Source: Ructibacterium gallinarum (lineage in GTDB: Bacteria > Bacillota > Clostridia > Monoglobales > Monoglobaceae). Taken from it: a stretch of DNA of 64,000 nt. Position numbers and translations under genes: made by a program. This document shows, piece after piece, positions 45,294-55,500 of the stretch. The stretch spans positions 1-64,000 of the forward strand of contig NZ_JADCKB010000014.1 of assembly GCF_014982785.1 (NCBI RefSeq), given 5' to 3'. The notes below the pieces were generated by a model. It saw only the letters and a program-made list of their open reading frames with translations. It was not told the origin of the DNA and made no database searches. Position 1 is the first letter of the stretch. Each line of letters starts with the position of its first letter.

Positions 45294-45542
45294 ATGGCTG
45301 AAGAAAGAAGAACAGAGCGTCCCAGAGCCAGACGCGCAAAAAGAAAGGTTTGCGCTTTCTGCGCGGATAAAGTGGATTACATTGACTACAAGGACGTTGC
45401 AAAACTGAGAAGATATGTAACAGAGCGTGCAAAAATTCTTCCTCGGAGAATTAGCGGTTGCTGCGCAAAACACCAAAGACAGTTGACTGTCGCAATTAAG
45501 AGAGCAAGACAGATCGCTCTGCTGCCTTATACTTCTGACTAA
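45294..45542 (+). CDS. rpsR: 30S ribosomal protein S18
   Basis: An 82-residue S18. Two Cys pairs remain (VCAFCADKV near the start and CCAKHQRQL), suggesting the zinc-binding C+ form. [20 protein letters not shown] is the conserved core. RBS AAGGAGG. Last gene of the operon, followed by a terminator. Confidence 0.97.
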   Translation: MAEERRTERPRARRAKRKVCAFCADKVDYIDYKDVAKLRRYVTERAKILPRRISGCCAKHQRQLTVAIKRARQIALLPYTSD

Positions 45543-45556
45543 ACAGTAGCAAATTG

Positions 45557-45588
45557 ACAGCTCCCACATTTGTGCGGAGCTGTTTTTC
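45557..45588 (+). terminator. Terminator of rpsF-ssb-rpsR
   Basis: ACAGCTCCCACA pairs with TGTG, a bulged C, and GGAGCTGT, followed by TTTTTCTTTTTC. Confidence 0.9.
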
Positions 45589-45638
45589 TTTTTCTTCCTC
45601 TTTCACAAAGCTTTTTTGATATTTTTTTACTTTACCTC

Positions 45639-45667
45639 TTTACAAATGCTTCATTTTATTATAAACT
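45639..45667 (+). promoter_or_regulatory. Putative sigma-A promoter of ileS
   Basis: TTTACA and TAAACT with a 17-base spacer, about 95 bases before ileS. No T-box leader (GGTGG-type motif or terminator pair) is seen, unlike many Firmicute ileS genes. Confidence 0.45.
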
Positions 45668-45762
45668 ATATAAGTTAAATTGGATGAAAGCTGAATTTGA
45701 TCAGGAGCAAACAGCTCTGTTATTATATTCAAAACAGAAATAGAAATGGAGGTTCTTTTTAT

Positions 45763-48700
45763 ATGTATCGCAAAGTATCAACTGATCTTTCCTTTGTAGA
45801 CCGCGAAAAAGAAGTGATCGATTTCTGGAAGAAAAATGATATATTTAAAAAGAGTATGAAAAACCGCGAAGGTGGAGAGAATTTTACCTTTTTTGACGGT
45901 CCCCCGACTGCCAACGGGAAACCGCACATTGGTCACGTTCTTACCCGTGCAGTCAAGGATTTAATCCCCCGGTACCGCACCATGAAGGGCTATCATGTTC
46001 TTAGAAAAGCCGGCTGGGATACACACGGTCTTCCGGTCGAGCTGGAGGTGGAAAAATCACTGGGTATCAGCGGAAAACCGGAAATTGAAAAGTATGGCAT
46101 TGAGGACTTTATCAAAAAATGTAAAGACAGCGTTTTTACCTATCAGAGCGAATGGGAAGAAATGAGTGAGCGCGTTGGTTTTTGGGCCGATATGGATAAT
46201 CCGTATGTAACCTATCATAACGACTATATCGAATCCGTTTGGTGGGCTCTGCGTCAAATATGGGATAAAGGCCTATTGTATAAAGGTCATAAAATCATGC
46301 CATACTGTCCCCGCTGTGGCACCTCCTTGTCCAGCCACGAAGTCGCACAGGGCTATAAAGACGTGAAAGAGAATTCCGTTATTGTGAAATTTCCTATTGT
46401 TGGCAGGAACGGAGAATATCTCCTGGCGTGGACTACCACCCCTTGGACACTGCCGTCCAATGTTGCACTCTGTGTCAATCCATCAGAAACCTATGTGAAA
46501 GTTCAAGCAGAAGACGGCATCTATATTCTGGCAGAAGCACTGGTCAAAAGCATTTTTGGTGATCAGGATGTCTCGATTCTTGAAAAATATATTGGAACCG
46601 ACCTGTGCGGTATGGAATACGAGCCGCTTTATACCTTTATTCAACCGGACAAAAAGGCATATTACGTCATTGCGGACAATTACGTCACCATGGAAGACGG
46701 TACCGGAATTGTACATATTGCGCCTGCGTTTGGTGAAGACGACTCTCGTGTGGGGAAGGAAAACGAACTTCCCTTTATCAACCATGTCAATACCCAGGGC
46801 AAATTTATTGACTGTACTGGTGATTGGAGTGGTTTGTTTGTCAAAGATACAGACAAGCTGATTATCCGGGATTTAAAAGAAAGAAACCAGTGTTTTGCTG
46901 TTGTACCGTTTGAGCACAGCTATCCATTCTGCTGGCGCTGTGATACTCCGCTTCTGTACTACGCGTGTGATACCTGGTTTATCAAAATGACCGCTGTCAG
47001 AGATCAACTGTTAAAAAACAATGATACTGTAAACTGGCTGCCGGATAATATTAAACACGGCCGTTTCGGCAATTTCCTGGAGAATATCATCGACTGGGGT
47101 CTTTCTCGTTCCCGGTATTGGGGAACACCTCTTCCCATCTGGGAGTGCAGCTGCGGACACAGACATGTTGTGGGCTCTATTGCAGAACTGAAAGAGATGG
47201 GCATTAACTGTCCGGAAGATATAGAACTTCACAAACCCTACGTTGATCAGGTGAAGCTTCGCTGCCCCAAATGCGGCGGTGAAATGACCCGAGTCAGTGA
47301 AGTCATCGACTGCTGGTTTGATTCGGGATCTATGCCCTTTGCCCAGTGGCATTATCCCTTTGAAAACAAAGAAATGTTTGAAAACAATTTCCCGGCTGAT
47401 TTTATCAGCGAAGCAGTTGACCAAACCAGAGGCTGGTTCTACACTTTGATGGCCATTGCCACTCTGCTGTTCGATCAAGCTCCATATAAGAACGTGATTG
47501 TCCTTGGTCATGTACAAGATGATAAAGGCGTAAAAATGAGCAAACACAAGGGCAATGTCATTCTGCCCATGGATATTTTAAATGATCAGGGAAGCGATGC
47601 CGTACGCTGGTATTTCTATTCCAATTCAGCGCCATGGCTGCCGAACCGTTTCTCTGCAAAAAACGTTTCCGAATCCCAGCGCAAATTCCTGGGCACACTT
47701 TGGAACACCTACGCATTTTATGTACTTTATGCAGAAATTGACCAATTTGATCCCACGAAACATCAGCTTGATCTTAACAAGATATCTGTTTTAGACCGCT
47801 GGATTTTATCCAAACTGAATCATGTCATTGACACGGTTGATCGAAACCTTGCGGCCTATAAAATTACAGAAGCCACTCGTGCCATTACAGAATTTACGGA
47901 TGAGCTAAGTAACTGGTATGTTCGCCGTTCCCGCGCCCGGTTCTGGGCCAGTGAAATGACAGACGACAAAATCAGTGCATATATGACTCTTTATACAGCA
48001 TTGGTTGAATTTGCAAAAGTTTGTGCACCGTTCATTCCCTTTATGACCGAACAAATTTATCAGAATCTTGTTTTATCAGTGGATACATCGGCACCAGAGA
48101 GCATTCATCTGTGTGATTTCCCGAAGGTACGGGACGAATTTTTCGCTCCGGAAATTGAGCGGGATATGGATGCAGTGCGAAAGATTGTAATGCTGGGTCG
48201 AGCATGCAGAAACGAAGCCAATATCAAAAATCGCCAGCCGCTGCAAAAACTGTTTGTGCAGAGTGCCGTTCCGGTCAATGCCGCGTATGAGCACATCATT
48301 TTGGAAGAGCTGAATATCAAAGAAGTGGAGTTCACCGAAAATGCCGGAAGCTTCATCAGCTATCATTTCAAACCCCAAATGCGTACGCTGGGACCGAAAT
48401 ATGGAAAATTGATGCGCCCCATTTTCGATGCCATTGCCGAGATGGACGGCGAAAAGGTCATGGAACAGCTCAACAGTGGTGAACCACTGATACTGACAGT
48501 GGATGGTACCGAAGTTTCGCTGGAAAAAGATGATATCCTTGTAGAAACACTGCAAAAGGACGGCTTTGTATCAGACAGTGACGGCGGCTTTACGGTGGTT
48601 CTGGATACCAATCTTACGGACACTTTGATTGAAGAAGGCTTTGTCCGCGAATTTATCAGCAAGGTGCAAAATATGCGTAAAGACAGCGGTTTTGAAGTCA

Positions 48701-48885
48701 TGGACCACATCCGTATCCAATTTGGGACTAATGCCAAAATTGCGCAAATCACCGCCGCAAATGCGGAGGAAATCCAAACCCAGTTGTTGGCGGAATCGAT
48801 AGAGGAAACGTCACAGCTTCCTGATACAGCCGTGGAATGGAACATTAACGGCGAAAAAGTTTCTATCGCAATTCAAAAAATATAA
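45763..48885 (+). CDS. ileS: Isoleucyl-tRNA synthetase, type 2
   Basis: A 1040-residue class I synthetase that charges tRNA-Ile. The signature HIGH motif is in PPTANGKPHIGH (about residue 52) and the second is KMSKHKGN (about residue 590). CP1 editing residues (WTTTPWTLPSN) and a zinc-type CPRCGTS near residue 185 are present. KMSKHKG instead of KMSKSLGN, and the greater length, place it in the eukaryote-like IleRS2 group, whose members are often insensitive to mupirocin. Start 45763 (MYRKVSTDLSF) has TGGAGG upstream; the longer frame to 45697 covers the leader. No second ileS is in the window. C-terminal anticodon-binding domain appears complete. Confidence 0.95.
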   Translation: MYRKVSTDLSFVDREKEVIDFWKKNDIFKKSMKNREGGENFTFFDGPPTANGKPHIGHVLTRAVKDLIPRYRTMKGYHVLRKAGWDTHGLPVELEVEKSLGISGKPEIEKYGIEDFIKKCKDSVFTYQSEWEEMSERVGFWADMDNPYVTYHNDYIESVWWALRQIWDKGLLYKGHKIMPYCPRCGTSLSSHEVAQGYKDVKENSVIVKFPIVGRNGEYLLAWTTTPWTLPSNVALCVNPSETYVKVQAEDGIYILAEALVKSIFGDQDVSILEKYIGTDLCGMEYEPLYTFIQPDKKAYYVIADNYVTMEDGTGIVHIAPAFGEDDSRVGKENELPFINHVNTQGKFIDCTGDWSGLFVKDTDKLIIRDLKERNQCFAVVPFEHSYPFCWRCDTPLLYYACDTWFIKMTAVRDQLLKNNDTVNWLPDNIKHGRFGNFLENIIDWGLSRSRYWGTPLPIWECSCGHRHVVGSIAELKEMGINCPEDIELHKPYVDQVKLRCPKCGGEMTRVSEVIDCWFDSGSMPFAQWHYPFENKEMFENNFPADFISEAVDQTRGWFYTLMAIATLLFDQAPYKNVIVLGHVQDDKGVKMSKHKGNVILPMDILNDQGSDAVRWYFYSNSAPWLPNRFSAKNVSESQRKFLGTLWNTYAFYVLYAEIDQFDPTKHQLDLNKISVLDRWILSKLNHVIDTVDRNLAAYKITEATRAITEFTDELSNWYVRRSRARFWASEMTDDKISAYMTLYTALVEFAKVCAPFIPFMTEQIYQNLVLSVDTSAPESIHLCDFPKVRDEFFAPEIERDMDAVRKIVMLGRACRNEANIKNRQPLQKLFVQSAVPVNAAYEHIILEELNIKEVEFTENAGSFISYHFKPQMRTLGPKYGKLMRPIFDAIAEMDGEKVMEQLNSGEPLILTVDGTEVSLEKDDILVETLQKDGFVSDSDGGFTVVLDTNLTDTLIEEGFVREFISKVQNMRKDSGFEVMDHIRIQFGTNAKIAQITAANAEEIQTQLLAESIEETSQLPDTAVEWNINGEKVSIAIQKI

Positions 48886-48908
48886 CAATTTTTAATGACA
48901 ACTACAAA

Positions 48909-49209
48909 AGGAATGCTTTGTTTTAAGAAAGCATTCCTCAGCGTGTCGATACTTTATCGACACGCTGGCAGATGCCAAAAAAGGAAGTTAGATTTTCCGC
49001 AATCGCTTTCGTCGGCGTACAAAGGTACGGTAGAGAGCGATTGCGGGAAAAGCAAGCAATGACGCCGGTTTCTCGATGAATCCGGCGTCATTTTATACGA
49101 CAACATAAAGTTTATGAAAAGGAAGCACATTTTGCTTTTATCATCTCGCTTGCGGTATAACGACTTTTTCGACAGTCTGAGGCATGCTATGTTTTAAGAA
49201 AGCATGCCT
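48909..49209. repeat. Array of five hairpins, two sharing one motif
   Basis: Four hairpins lie in a row: 48909-48938 (AGGAATGCTTT with its complement, loop GTTTTAAG), 48939-48967 (13-bp stem, 3-base loop), 48993-49051 (long arm TTTTCC..GCAATCGCT with an inner CGTAC/GTACG), and 49059-49091 (ATGACGCCGG/CCGGCGTCAT). A fifth at 49180-49209 (AGGCATGCT/AGCATGCCT) repeats the loop and right arm of the first (TGTTTTAAGAAAGCAT). The shared motif suggests a dispersed palindromic repeat, decayed or multi-copy. The first hairpins may also stop ileS transcripts. Confidence 0.7.
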
Positions 49210-49414
49210 TTTGTCCGCTTCTAATCCAATTATGATAAAATAGCAGCAACAATTCTATGACAAATCATTTATATATGCTCAAGGAATCCATGTCAATGAT
49301 CTCACAGCAGCAACATATAACTCTCTTTTATCTATACAAAAAAGGCCCAGCGTATACTGAACCTTTTTAGATAGCTTAAACAAAATTATTTTAAAATCAG
49401 AAGTAAATTTAATA

Positions 49415-49443
49415 TTGACATAACGCTCATTATGCGGTAAGAT
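49415..49443 (+). promoter_or_regulatory. Putative promoter of the AraC-type regulator with internal palindrome
   Basis: TTGACA and TAAGAT are 17 bases apart. CATAA-N6-TTATG lies from the -35 box into the spacer (49419-49434), where a repressor could act. Confidence 0.5.
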
Positions 49444-49475
49444 GAAGCCATATACCGGGAAAGGAGGCATTTCTT

Positions 49476-50396
49476 ATGGAAAACTGGGTTGAAGAACCAA
49501 AGGTGATTGTCAATGGTGAAGAACGGCATATTGTAGTTCATATCCAAACATTACCCTCACCTATTCTGTGCGCACAGGCACACTCCCATAGTTATATCGA
49601 AATGCTGTACTGCCTGGAAGGAACCCACGAGATCCTTTTAAACTGGAAATCCTATATCTTTTCCGAGGGTGATATGGTATTGATCAACTCCAAAGAAATT
49701 CACCAGATTAAAGCAATATCTCATGGAATCAGCAGCTATATCGTTGTACGTTTTGATCCAGAATTGCTCTATACCTCCTATCAAAACGCTTTTGAGCTGA
49801 AATATATGCTTCCCTTTACTTTGAATGAGCATACACCGCAAAAGGTCTTCCATGCCGAGGAAATTAAAAATACTTTCCTTCCTGGGCTTTTCCATGAACT
49901 TCTGGAAGACTACAGCAAGCAGCCATATTGCTTTGAATTTGCCCTTCGCACCAACATCTGCCGTATTTTCCTCTGGATACTGCGATATTGGAATCAAAGC
50001 GGTCTAATTCTTCACAGCGCTATAGAGGACAGCGGCCTTTTGAAACAATTTCAAACTGTTCTTGATTATCTCAACAAACACTATGATCAGGATATCACTG
50101 CGGCTGAAATGGCAGATTTTTGTCATATGAGTTACAGCTACTTTTCCCGTATGTTTAAAAAAGTAGTGCACCGCAGCTTTCGGGAATATCTGAATTATAT
50201 TCGGATCTCCAAATCTGAATTGTTGCTTGCTACCACAAATCTTAGTATTACAGAAATTGCAATGCAAACCGGCTTTTCCACAAGCAGTTATTTCATTCAG
50301 CAGTTTAAATTTTATAAAAAAATTTCTCCCAAACAATTCAGAAAAAAATTTATTGCCATCGAACCAGCAACCAAACTCAATCAGGGAATGGAATAA
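49476..50396 (+). CDS. AraC-family transcriptional regulator with cupin-like sensor
   Basis: A 306-residue regulator. Residues about 15-130 form a cupin-type N-terminal domain with HSHSYIEMLYCLEG and FSEGDMVLINS; the C-terminal 100 residues are an AraC double helix-turn-helix (DITAAEMADFCHMSYSYFS; SITEIAMQTGFSTSSYFIQQ, closing with SPKQFRKK). Such proteins usually switch on sugar-use genes when a small ligand is bound. No sugar genes are adjacent, so the target is unknown. The gene is monocistronic with RBS AAGGAGG; it ends 45 bases before the end of the convergent spo0A. A loose inverted repeat (GGGAATGGAATAACC.. with CCTATTCCGTTCCC) around its stop may end transcripts. Confidence 0.88.
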   Translation: MENWVEEPKVIVNGEERHIVVHIQTLPSPILCAQAHSHSYIEMLYCLEGTHEILLNWKSYIFSEGDMVLINSKEIHQIKAISHGISSYIVVRFDPELLYTSYQNAFELKYMLPFTLNEHTPQKVFHAEEIKNTFLPGLFHELLEDYSKQPYCFEFALRTNICRIFLWILRYWNQSGLILHSAIEDSGLLKQFQTVLDYLNKHYDQDITAAEMADFCHMSYSYFSRMFKKVVHRSFREYLNYIRISKSELLLATTNLSITEIAMQTGFSTSSYFIQQFKFYKKISPKQFRKKFIAIEPATKLNQGME

Positions 50397-50440
50397 CCCT
50401 ATTCCGTTCCCTTTCTTTTCGGCCGAAGCCGAAGATACCT

Positions 50441-51256
50441 TCAAGATGCATTTTTGATCTGCAACCGCAGTTTATCGGCAATCATGGCAATAAATTCCGA
50501 ATTGGTTGGTTTCCCTTTAGAGTTAGCTATGGTATAGCCAAAAAAGGAATTAAGAACATCCGTGTCTCCTCGATCCCATGCTACCTCAATCGCATGTCGG
50601 ATAGCGCGTTCCACCCGGCTGGGTGTAGTATTAAAATCTTTTGCGACGGTAGGATACAATTCCTTGGTGATGGAATTGATAATATCCAGATCATCTACAG
50701 CCATCATAATGGCATGCCTTAAATATTGGTAGCCTTTGATATGTGCCGGTATCCCAATTTCATGTATTATCTCTGTGACCATGGTTTCCATATCTGCGGA
50801 AGTTGTTTTTCCAGAGAGTGCTCGTACCGCGCCAGCATTGTGACCTTCCCGAAGCATCTTCTCACCCTCCGTTCCAAACATGCAGACTCTCCGGATCAAA
50901 ACATCAAAATCTACCGGCTTAAGCATAAAATACTCTGCGCCAAGAGCAATTGTTTTAGCAGCAATGCTGTCGTTTAACACTGCACTAACCATCAAAATTT
51001 TCGGCATCTCTTTTAACTTAGCATTCTGTAAACGCTCTAACACCCCAATTCCGTCAAGGTTCGGCATCACCATATCCAAAATCAATACATCCGGCTCCGT
51101 CATTTTCACCATACTGACCGCTTCCAAACCGTCATAGGCACATCCTACAATTTCAATTCTGCTCTCGCGCTTCATATACTCGCAGAGAATCCCCACATAT
51201 TCTCTGTTATCATCCGCAATTACTACCCGTATTTTCTTATTCTCTTTTTCCTGCAT
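50441..51256 (-). CDS. spo0A: Sporulation master response regulator Spo0A
   Basis: A 271-residue response regulator. The receiver domain has ADDN near the N-terminus, the phospho-Asp in [13 protein letters not shown], the MVSAV Ser strand and MLKPVDFD. The Spo0A-specific DNA-binding domain ends the protein ([36 protein letters not shown]). Start 51256 follows AAAGGAG, 8 bases upstream; the longer frame to 51304 contains that site. Spo0A-P directs the switch to sporulation. In Bacillus and many Clostridia spoIVB lies just upstream; here it does not, and the upstream kilobase is gene-free. A sequence resembling the 0A box lies in its leader. Confidence 0.96.
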   Translation of the reverse strand: MQEKENKKIRVVIADDNREYVGILCEYMKRESRIEIVGCAYDGLEAVSMVKMTEPDVLILDMVMPNLDGIGVLERLQNAKLKEMPKILMVSAVLNDSIAAKTIALGAEYFMLKPVDFDVLIRRVCMFGTEGEKMLREGHNAGAVRALSGKTTSADMETMVTEIIHEIGIPAHIKGYQYLRHAIMMAVDDLDIINSITKELYPTVAKDFNTTPSRVERAIRHAIEVAWDRGDTDVLNSFFGYTIANSKGKPTNSEFIAMIADKLRLQIKNAS

Positions 51257-51327
51257 TTTTTGCACTCCTTTGTCTTTTTCAAGTTTCATTTTGCTTTCTG
51301 ACAAGATTATAAACTTAATTTACAAAT

Positions 51328-51336
51328 TTTGTCAAT
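51328..51336 (+). promoter_or_regulatory. Possible Spo0A box upstream of spo0A
   Basis: TTTGTCAAT differs at one place from the 0A box TTTGTCRAA. It lies about 70 bases before the spo0A start; a second half-match, AGTCGAA, is at 51401-51407 on the minus strand. Autoregulation of spo0A is known in Bacillus. Confidence 0.3.
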
Positions 51337-51472
51337 AGTTTTTTGGAAAAAAATTGGAAATTTTTAACATTTATTTCCATTTTAAACTTTTTGAACAAAA
51401 TTCGACTTTTTCTGACAACACCACAAGATATTGTAACATGTAAAAGGAAAAAGGTCAATCTCTATTGATAAA

Positions 51473-51522
51473 AAGAAACGTCCGTAGCACATGGCAGTTT
51501 CGGATTTACACGGACGTTTCTT
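51473..51522 (-). terminator. Orphan terminator-like hairpin
   Basis: A perfect 13-bp stem (AAGAAACGTCCGT and complement) with a 24-base loop, followed on the minus strand by TTTTTAT. No gene ends here on the minus strand, which makes it a possible end of an unannotated RNA. Confidence 0.5.
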
Positions 51523-51795
51523 ACTGTAACTTTATCTGTCCATTACGTCCGGCGAAAAAGTAAGGTGCTTAAACTAAATCTTAATATGTTCAATAAAAGT
51601 AACAAAGACTATGGCTATCTCTTTAAACGGTTTAAATGATTTCGTTATCAAAAGACAGCATAGTGGCTTTTGAGATTTGTCTAAAATTTTCTCTGAAAAA
51701 AATTTTTTAGAATTAAAACGTTTTAAAAAATCTAGCATTAAAAATTATTATTCTACTCTCTAATTTCTGCCCAAGAAGTGGCATAGCGTAAAAAT

Positions 51796-52019
51796 AGAAC
51801 TTGCAATCGGACATCAATGATACCCATTACAAGTTCTGTTCATTTGCTTAAAGTGAACGCTATAGATGCCATCCTGTGCTTTTCAAGGCTCCCGCAAAAC
51901 CGCAGGTTTTGTGGGACTAAGGAGGAACGACAGAGCGGGTAACTAATTTTTCTGCATAGAAAAATCGGAACGGAGCATAGTCCGTTCCGACGTGGTTAAA
52001 ATGAACGATATAGATGCCA
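51796..52019. other. Highly structured block with direct repeats, candidate ncRNA or mobile-element remnant
   Basis: Four near-perfect hairpins follow one another: 51796-51837 (AGAACTTG/CAAGTTCT), 51891-51915 (CCCGCAAAACC/GGTTTTGTGGG), 51946-51965 (ATTTTTCT/AGAAAAAT) and 51966-51989 (CGGAACGGA/TCCGTTCCG). Two 19-base near-identical direct repeats (GTGAACGCTATAGATGCCA at 51853-51871 and ATGAACGATATAGATGCCA at 52001-52019) surround the last three. No open reading frame of note is present. No tRNA, rRNA or known riboswitch core is recognised. Confidence 0.5.
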
Positions 52020-52400
52020 GCGCATTCTTATTTCATATCAATTTGCTTATAATTTCATTGACTTGTTTTTTACCTTTTAATACTACTGTTTTTTGTTCAT
52101 ATTGGTTTAAAATTTTCTTATTCCGACTTATGTCGATAATAGTATAGCACAAATTCACTAAATAATCAATAAGGAGTAATAATATTATTTATTATTCTAT
52201 TGTAATGTTCTATTTGTTTTTTCCCTTTTATGTTTCGGCACACTCCTTTTTATATTTTTCTAAGAGTACCATGTTTTTTATTTATTAGCCACTAAAATAC
52301 ATTTTTTAAACACCATTTTTTACATTATATCATCACTATTGACAGGGGTCACTTCATATCAACATCAGTATTCTAATGTGCGTTATAACTTGATTAATCA

Positions 52401-52467
52401 TACAAATGTAACTTTTTCACAGAAAAATTTGTAGGTGTAACCTTTTGAAAATAAACCTACAAGTGTA
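52401..52467. promoter_or_regulatory. Two perfect TACANNTGTA boxes (CopY/BlaI-type operators)
   Basis: TACAAATGTA at 52401-52410 and TACAAGTGTA at 52458-52467 match the CopY/BlaI/MecI operator consensus exactly; a third variant, TGTAGGTGTA, at 52430-52439 sits midway, giving a spacing of about 29 bases. No BlaI, MecI, CopY or copper-transport gene is present in the window. Confidence 0.45.
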
Positions 52468-52514
52468 ACAAAACAAGAAAAGGTAATTTCTAATGTGTTA
52501 TTTTCAAACCCATA

Positions 52515-52560
52515 TAAATAAATGAGAGGGGGCTTTATATAGCTCCCTCTCATTTATTTA
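52515..52560 (-). terminator. Hairpin spanning the stop codon of the giant repeat protein gene
   Basis: TAAATAAATGAGAGGG and four further bases pair with their complement (one G-T wobble) around a 6-base loop. The right arm contains the stop codon of the minus-strand gene. The T-run is broken (ATTTATTTATAT), so termination is probable but not certain. Confidence 0.6.
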
Positions 52561-55500
52561 TTTTTCCAACAGCCGCTGCAAAATAGCCGCTGTTTCTGCA
52601 CGAGTGGTATTACCCTGCGGATTCAGCTTGTTTTCATCTGTGCCGGAAATTAAGCCTGTTCCGACTGCCCATTCCATATTTCCGTAAGCCCAGTCTGCCA
52701 CTAAGCTTTCGTCTGTAAAATTGGAAAGGTCGCCTTGTGTGCCAATCATTTTCTTGTAATTTGCATAGCGGTTTATAATCGCCGCCATTTCCTCTCTGGA
52801 AATTAACTTGTCAGGCGCAAATTCTGTCTCGGAATATCCTTTTACAATCTGCGCACTTGCCGCCCAGCGTACTGCCTCTCCATAATATGCAGACTCGTCA
52901 ACGTCCTTAAATGTCATCAAGTAGTTTACAACGGGTTTATTTTCTATCCGCCACAGTACTGTCACCAACATACCGCGAGTGATAGGCTCGTTCGGCGAGA
53001 AGGTTGTTTCTGTTGTACCGCTGAACCACCCATTTTTCACTGAATCCTTTACTTCATTGTAGAACCAGTCGTCGTCTGATACATCGTTAAAGGGGTTTTC
53101 CCATTCGTCGGGTTCTGCTGGGTCAGTAGGATCGGTCGGTTCCCCTTTTTCTTCTGTCCATTTTGCATACAGCGTGATATTTTTTGTCACTTTCGTATCA
53201 AAATCATACGCTGTCGCGCATTCCTTATCGGTAAACCAGCCTTCAAAGGTGTATCCTTCTTTGGTAGGATCCTCCGGCTTAACAACAGTAGAGTTTTTAT
53301 TTACTTTTATGCTGTCAATTTTGCTTCCGCCCTGTGTGTCAAAGGTTACGGTATATGATGTTGTGACGGAACTACCGCCGCCACCGCCGCCGGATGAACC
53401 ACCGCCCGAACTCTTCACCGTAACGGTTGTGGTCACTGTGCCGCTGCCGGAATAATTTTCGCTGCCATCGCCGCTAAAGTTATTGTAAGACAAATTTACA
53501 GTATATGTCCCTGTGCTTTTAGAAACCTCATCTAAGCTCTCTATCACATTTCCTTTTGCATCCTTGATTGACTCTATCTGTGCATTTGCACTCAAGCTTT
53601 CTTCACCAAGCATACCGCTTAAAGTATATAGAGAATGTATGGATATCTCATTATTTTTGTAGACAGTTATATTTTTGCCTTCCACCTTAAGTATTGCAGG
53701 GGTAACTGTTAGGGTTCCCACTGCCTTTGTAATTTCATAATTACCGGTAATGTCTGTGCCGTCTGCATTTTTAATCATAACCGTCTCTATTTTATTTTCA
53801 CAGCTGCCTGTATTCGTAATTGTGCTGTCAGCTGTCATGGTAACATCAATCTTTTGTGTGTCATTTACAAGACCTTCCTGCGTATATTCCACAGAAACCA
53901 GCGGTGCTTTATCATAGACTTTGCTGGCACTTGCTGCCGTGATTGTAATTGGTTTTGGAGTTATCTTTACCTTGCATTCATTGGTGTTAACCCGTGCTAC
54001 ATAACCGTTCTGCAAGAATTCCAGTGTACAATAATATATCCCGCTGTCTGTGACATTCTGGACCGAATAGATATTGTATGCCTCGCCGTTAACCGGCACA
54101 AAGATATCGCTGCCTTCTGCTTTAAAGTACCACTGATAACGCTCCACCTGCAAAGGCTCCGCCAAATCAAAGGTAACGGCATGACTTTCTCCGTCATAAA
54201 CACCTTCATATCCCTGTGGGGTAATTGCCGCCGCTTTCCAGCGGGCATAAAATGTTTTGTCGCCAATATCCATATCTGTTATTTCGGTTACTGCAACACC
54301 CTCTAACCGTTCGTTATCGTACCAGCCAACAAACTCAAATCCCTCACGGAGTATTTCGGCTTTGCCAGGTAAGACCAGTCCTTGTCCGTAAGTATACTGT
54401 GTATCGGGAATCTCGCTGCCGCCGTTTTCTTCATAGACCACTTGATATGTCTCAGCTTCCCACACAGCGTAGAGTGTAACGTCCGCGTCTGTTTCATACA
54501 AATCGCTCGCAATATACTCAGGAACATCCGCATTCTCGACAGAAGACCATCCGAGGAAGATATAGCCGTTTCTTACAGGAACAGCATCGGAAATTACTGC
54601 CGGTATGCCATGCTGTTTGATGGCTCCATCGGGAAGTCCGCCCACATAGTCGAACGTCCCCGCCTTATAGGTAATGGAGTATACATCCTGACCGATACCG
54701 CGGATGGTTATCGTCTGCGGTTCGCCGATCTGCGAAATTGTGTATGTATAAGCATTTCCCTCGTTACTGTCAGTCGTGAGCTGTATGCCGTTTGCCAAAA
54801 CTACCATTGCCGCCGCGTCAAAACCTTCCGATACCGTAACGGTAAAGGTAAAGCTTCCGCCGTACATAACCTCGGTGTCATCCGCCGCAGTTATTGTATA
54901 CTCAGCCGTATTAGAAGGCAGAGTTATGGTATAGCTGCTCATATCAAATTTTGCGTCAAGCGTTAGATTACCCAATACGGTATGATTTTCAAAATCCCAT
55001 TCAGTATCGCCGTTAAACCATCCGGCAAACACATGCCCTTCTTTAGAGGGGGTAACAGGCCGCTGCAATTTTGCACCGTACATTGCCTCTGTACTGCGAT
55101 AAAGTTCACCGTCTACAAGATATTCTACTGTATAGATCTCCTTTTCTACACCTTCGACAAAGATCATACAATCCGAGGTGATATTCTTTATTGTGTAATG
55201 ATAGTCACGTCCGGCAATCGTTGGTGTAAGCACAATTCCATTTGCCGTAACGTGGATATTTTCCGCGCTGTAGTGTTCAGCAACACTTACAGTGAAAGCA
55301 TAGTTGCCGCCAAAGGGGACTGTTTCACTGCTTTCGGAAGTGAACGTAAAGCCCTCGCTGAAAACAGGCGGTGTCACTGTAAAATTCTCACCCAAGAACA
55401 CGGCATTCAGCGTTAAATTCCCGGTCACCCTGTCTTGCGCGAAGTTCCAACGCTTGTCGCTGTTATACCAGCCATCAAACACACATCCGTCTTTATACGG

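Noticed and set aside
45543-45762. T-box leader before ileS
   Set aside because: No specifier loop, no T-box core sequence and no terminator/antiterminator pair beyond the rpsR terminator.
48909-49209. CRISPR array
   Set aside because: Hairpins differ in sequence and spacing, with no constant repeat-spacer unit and no cas genes.
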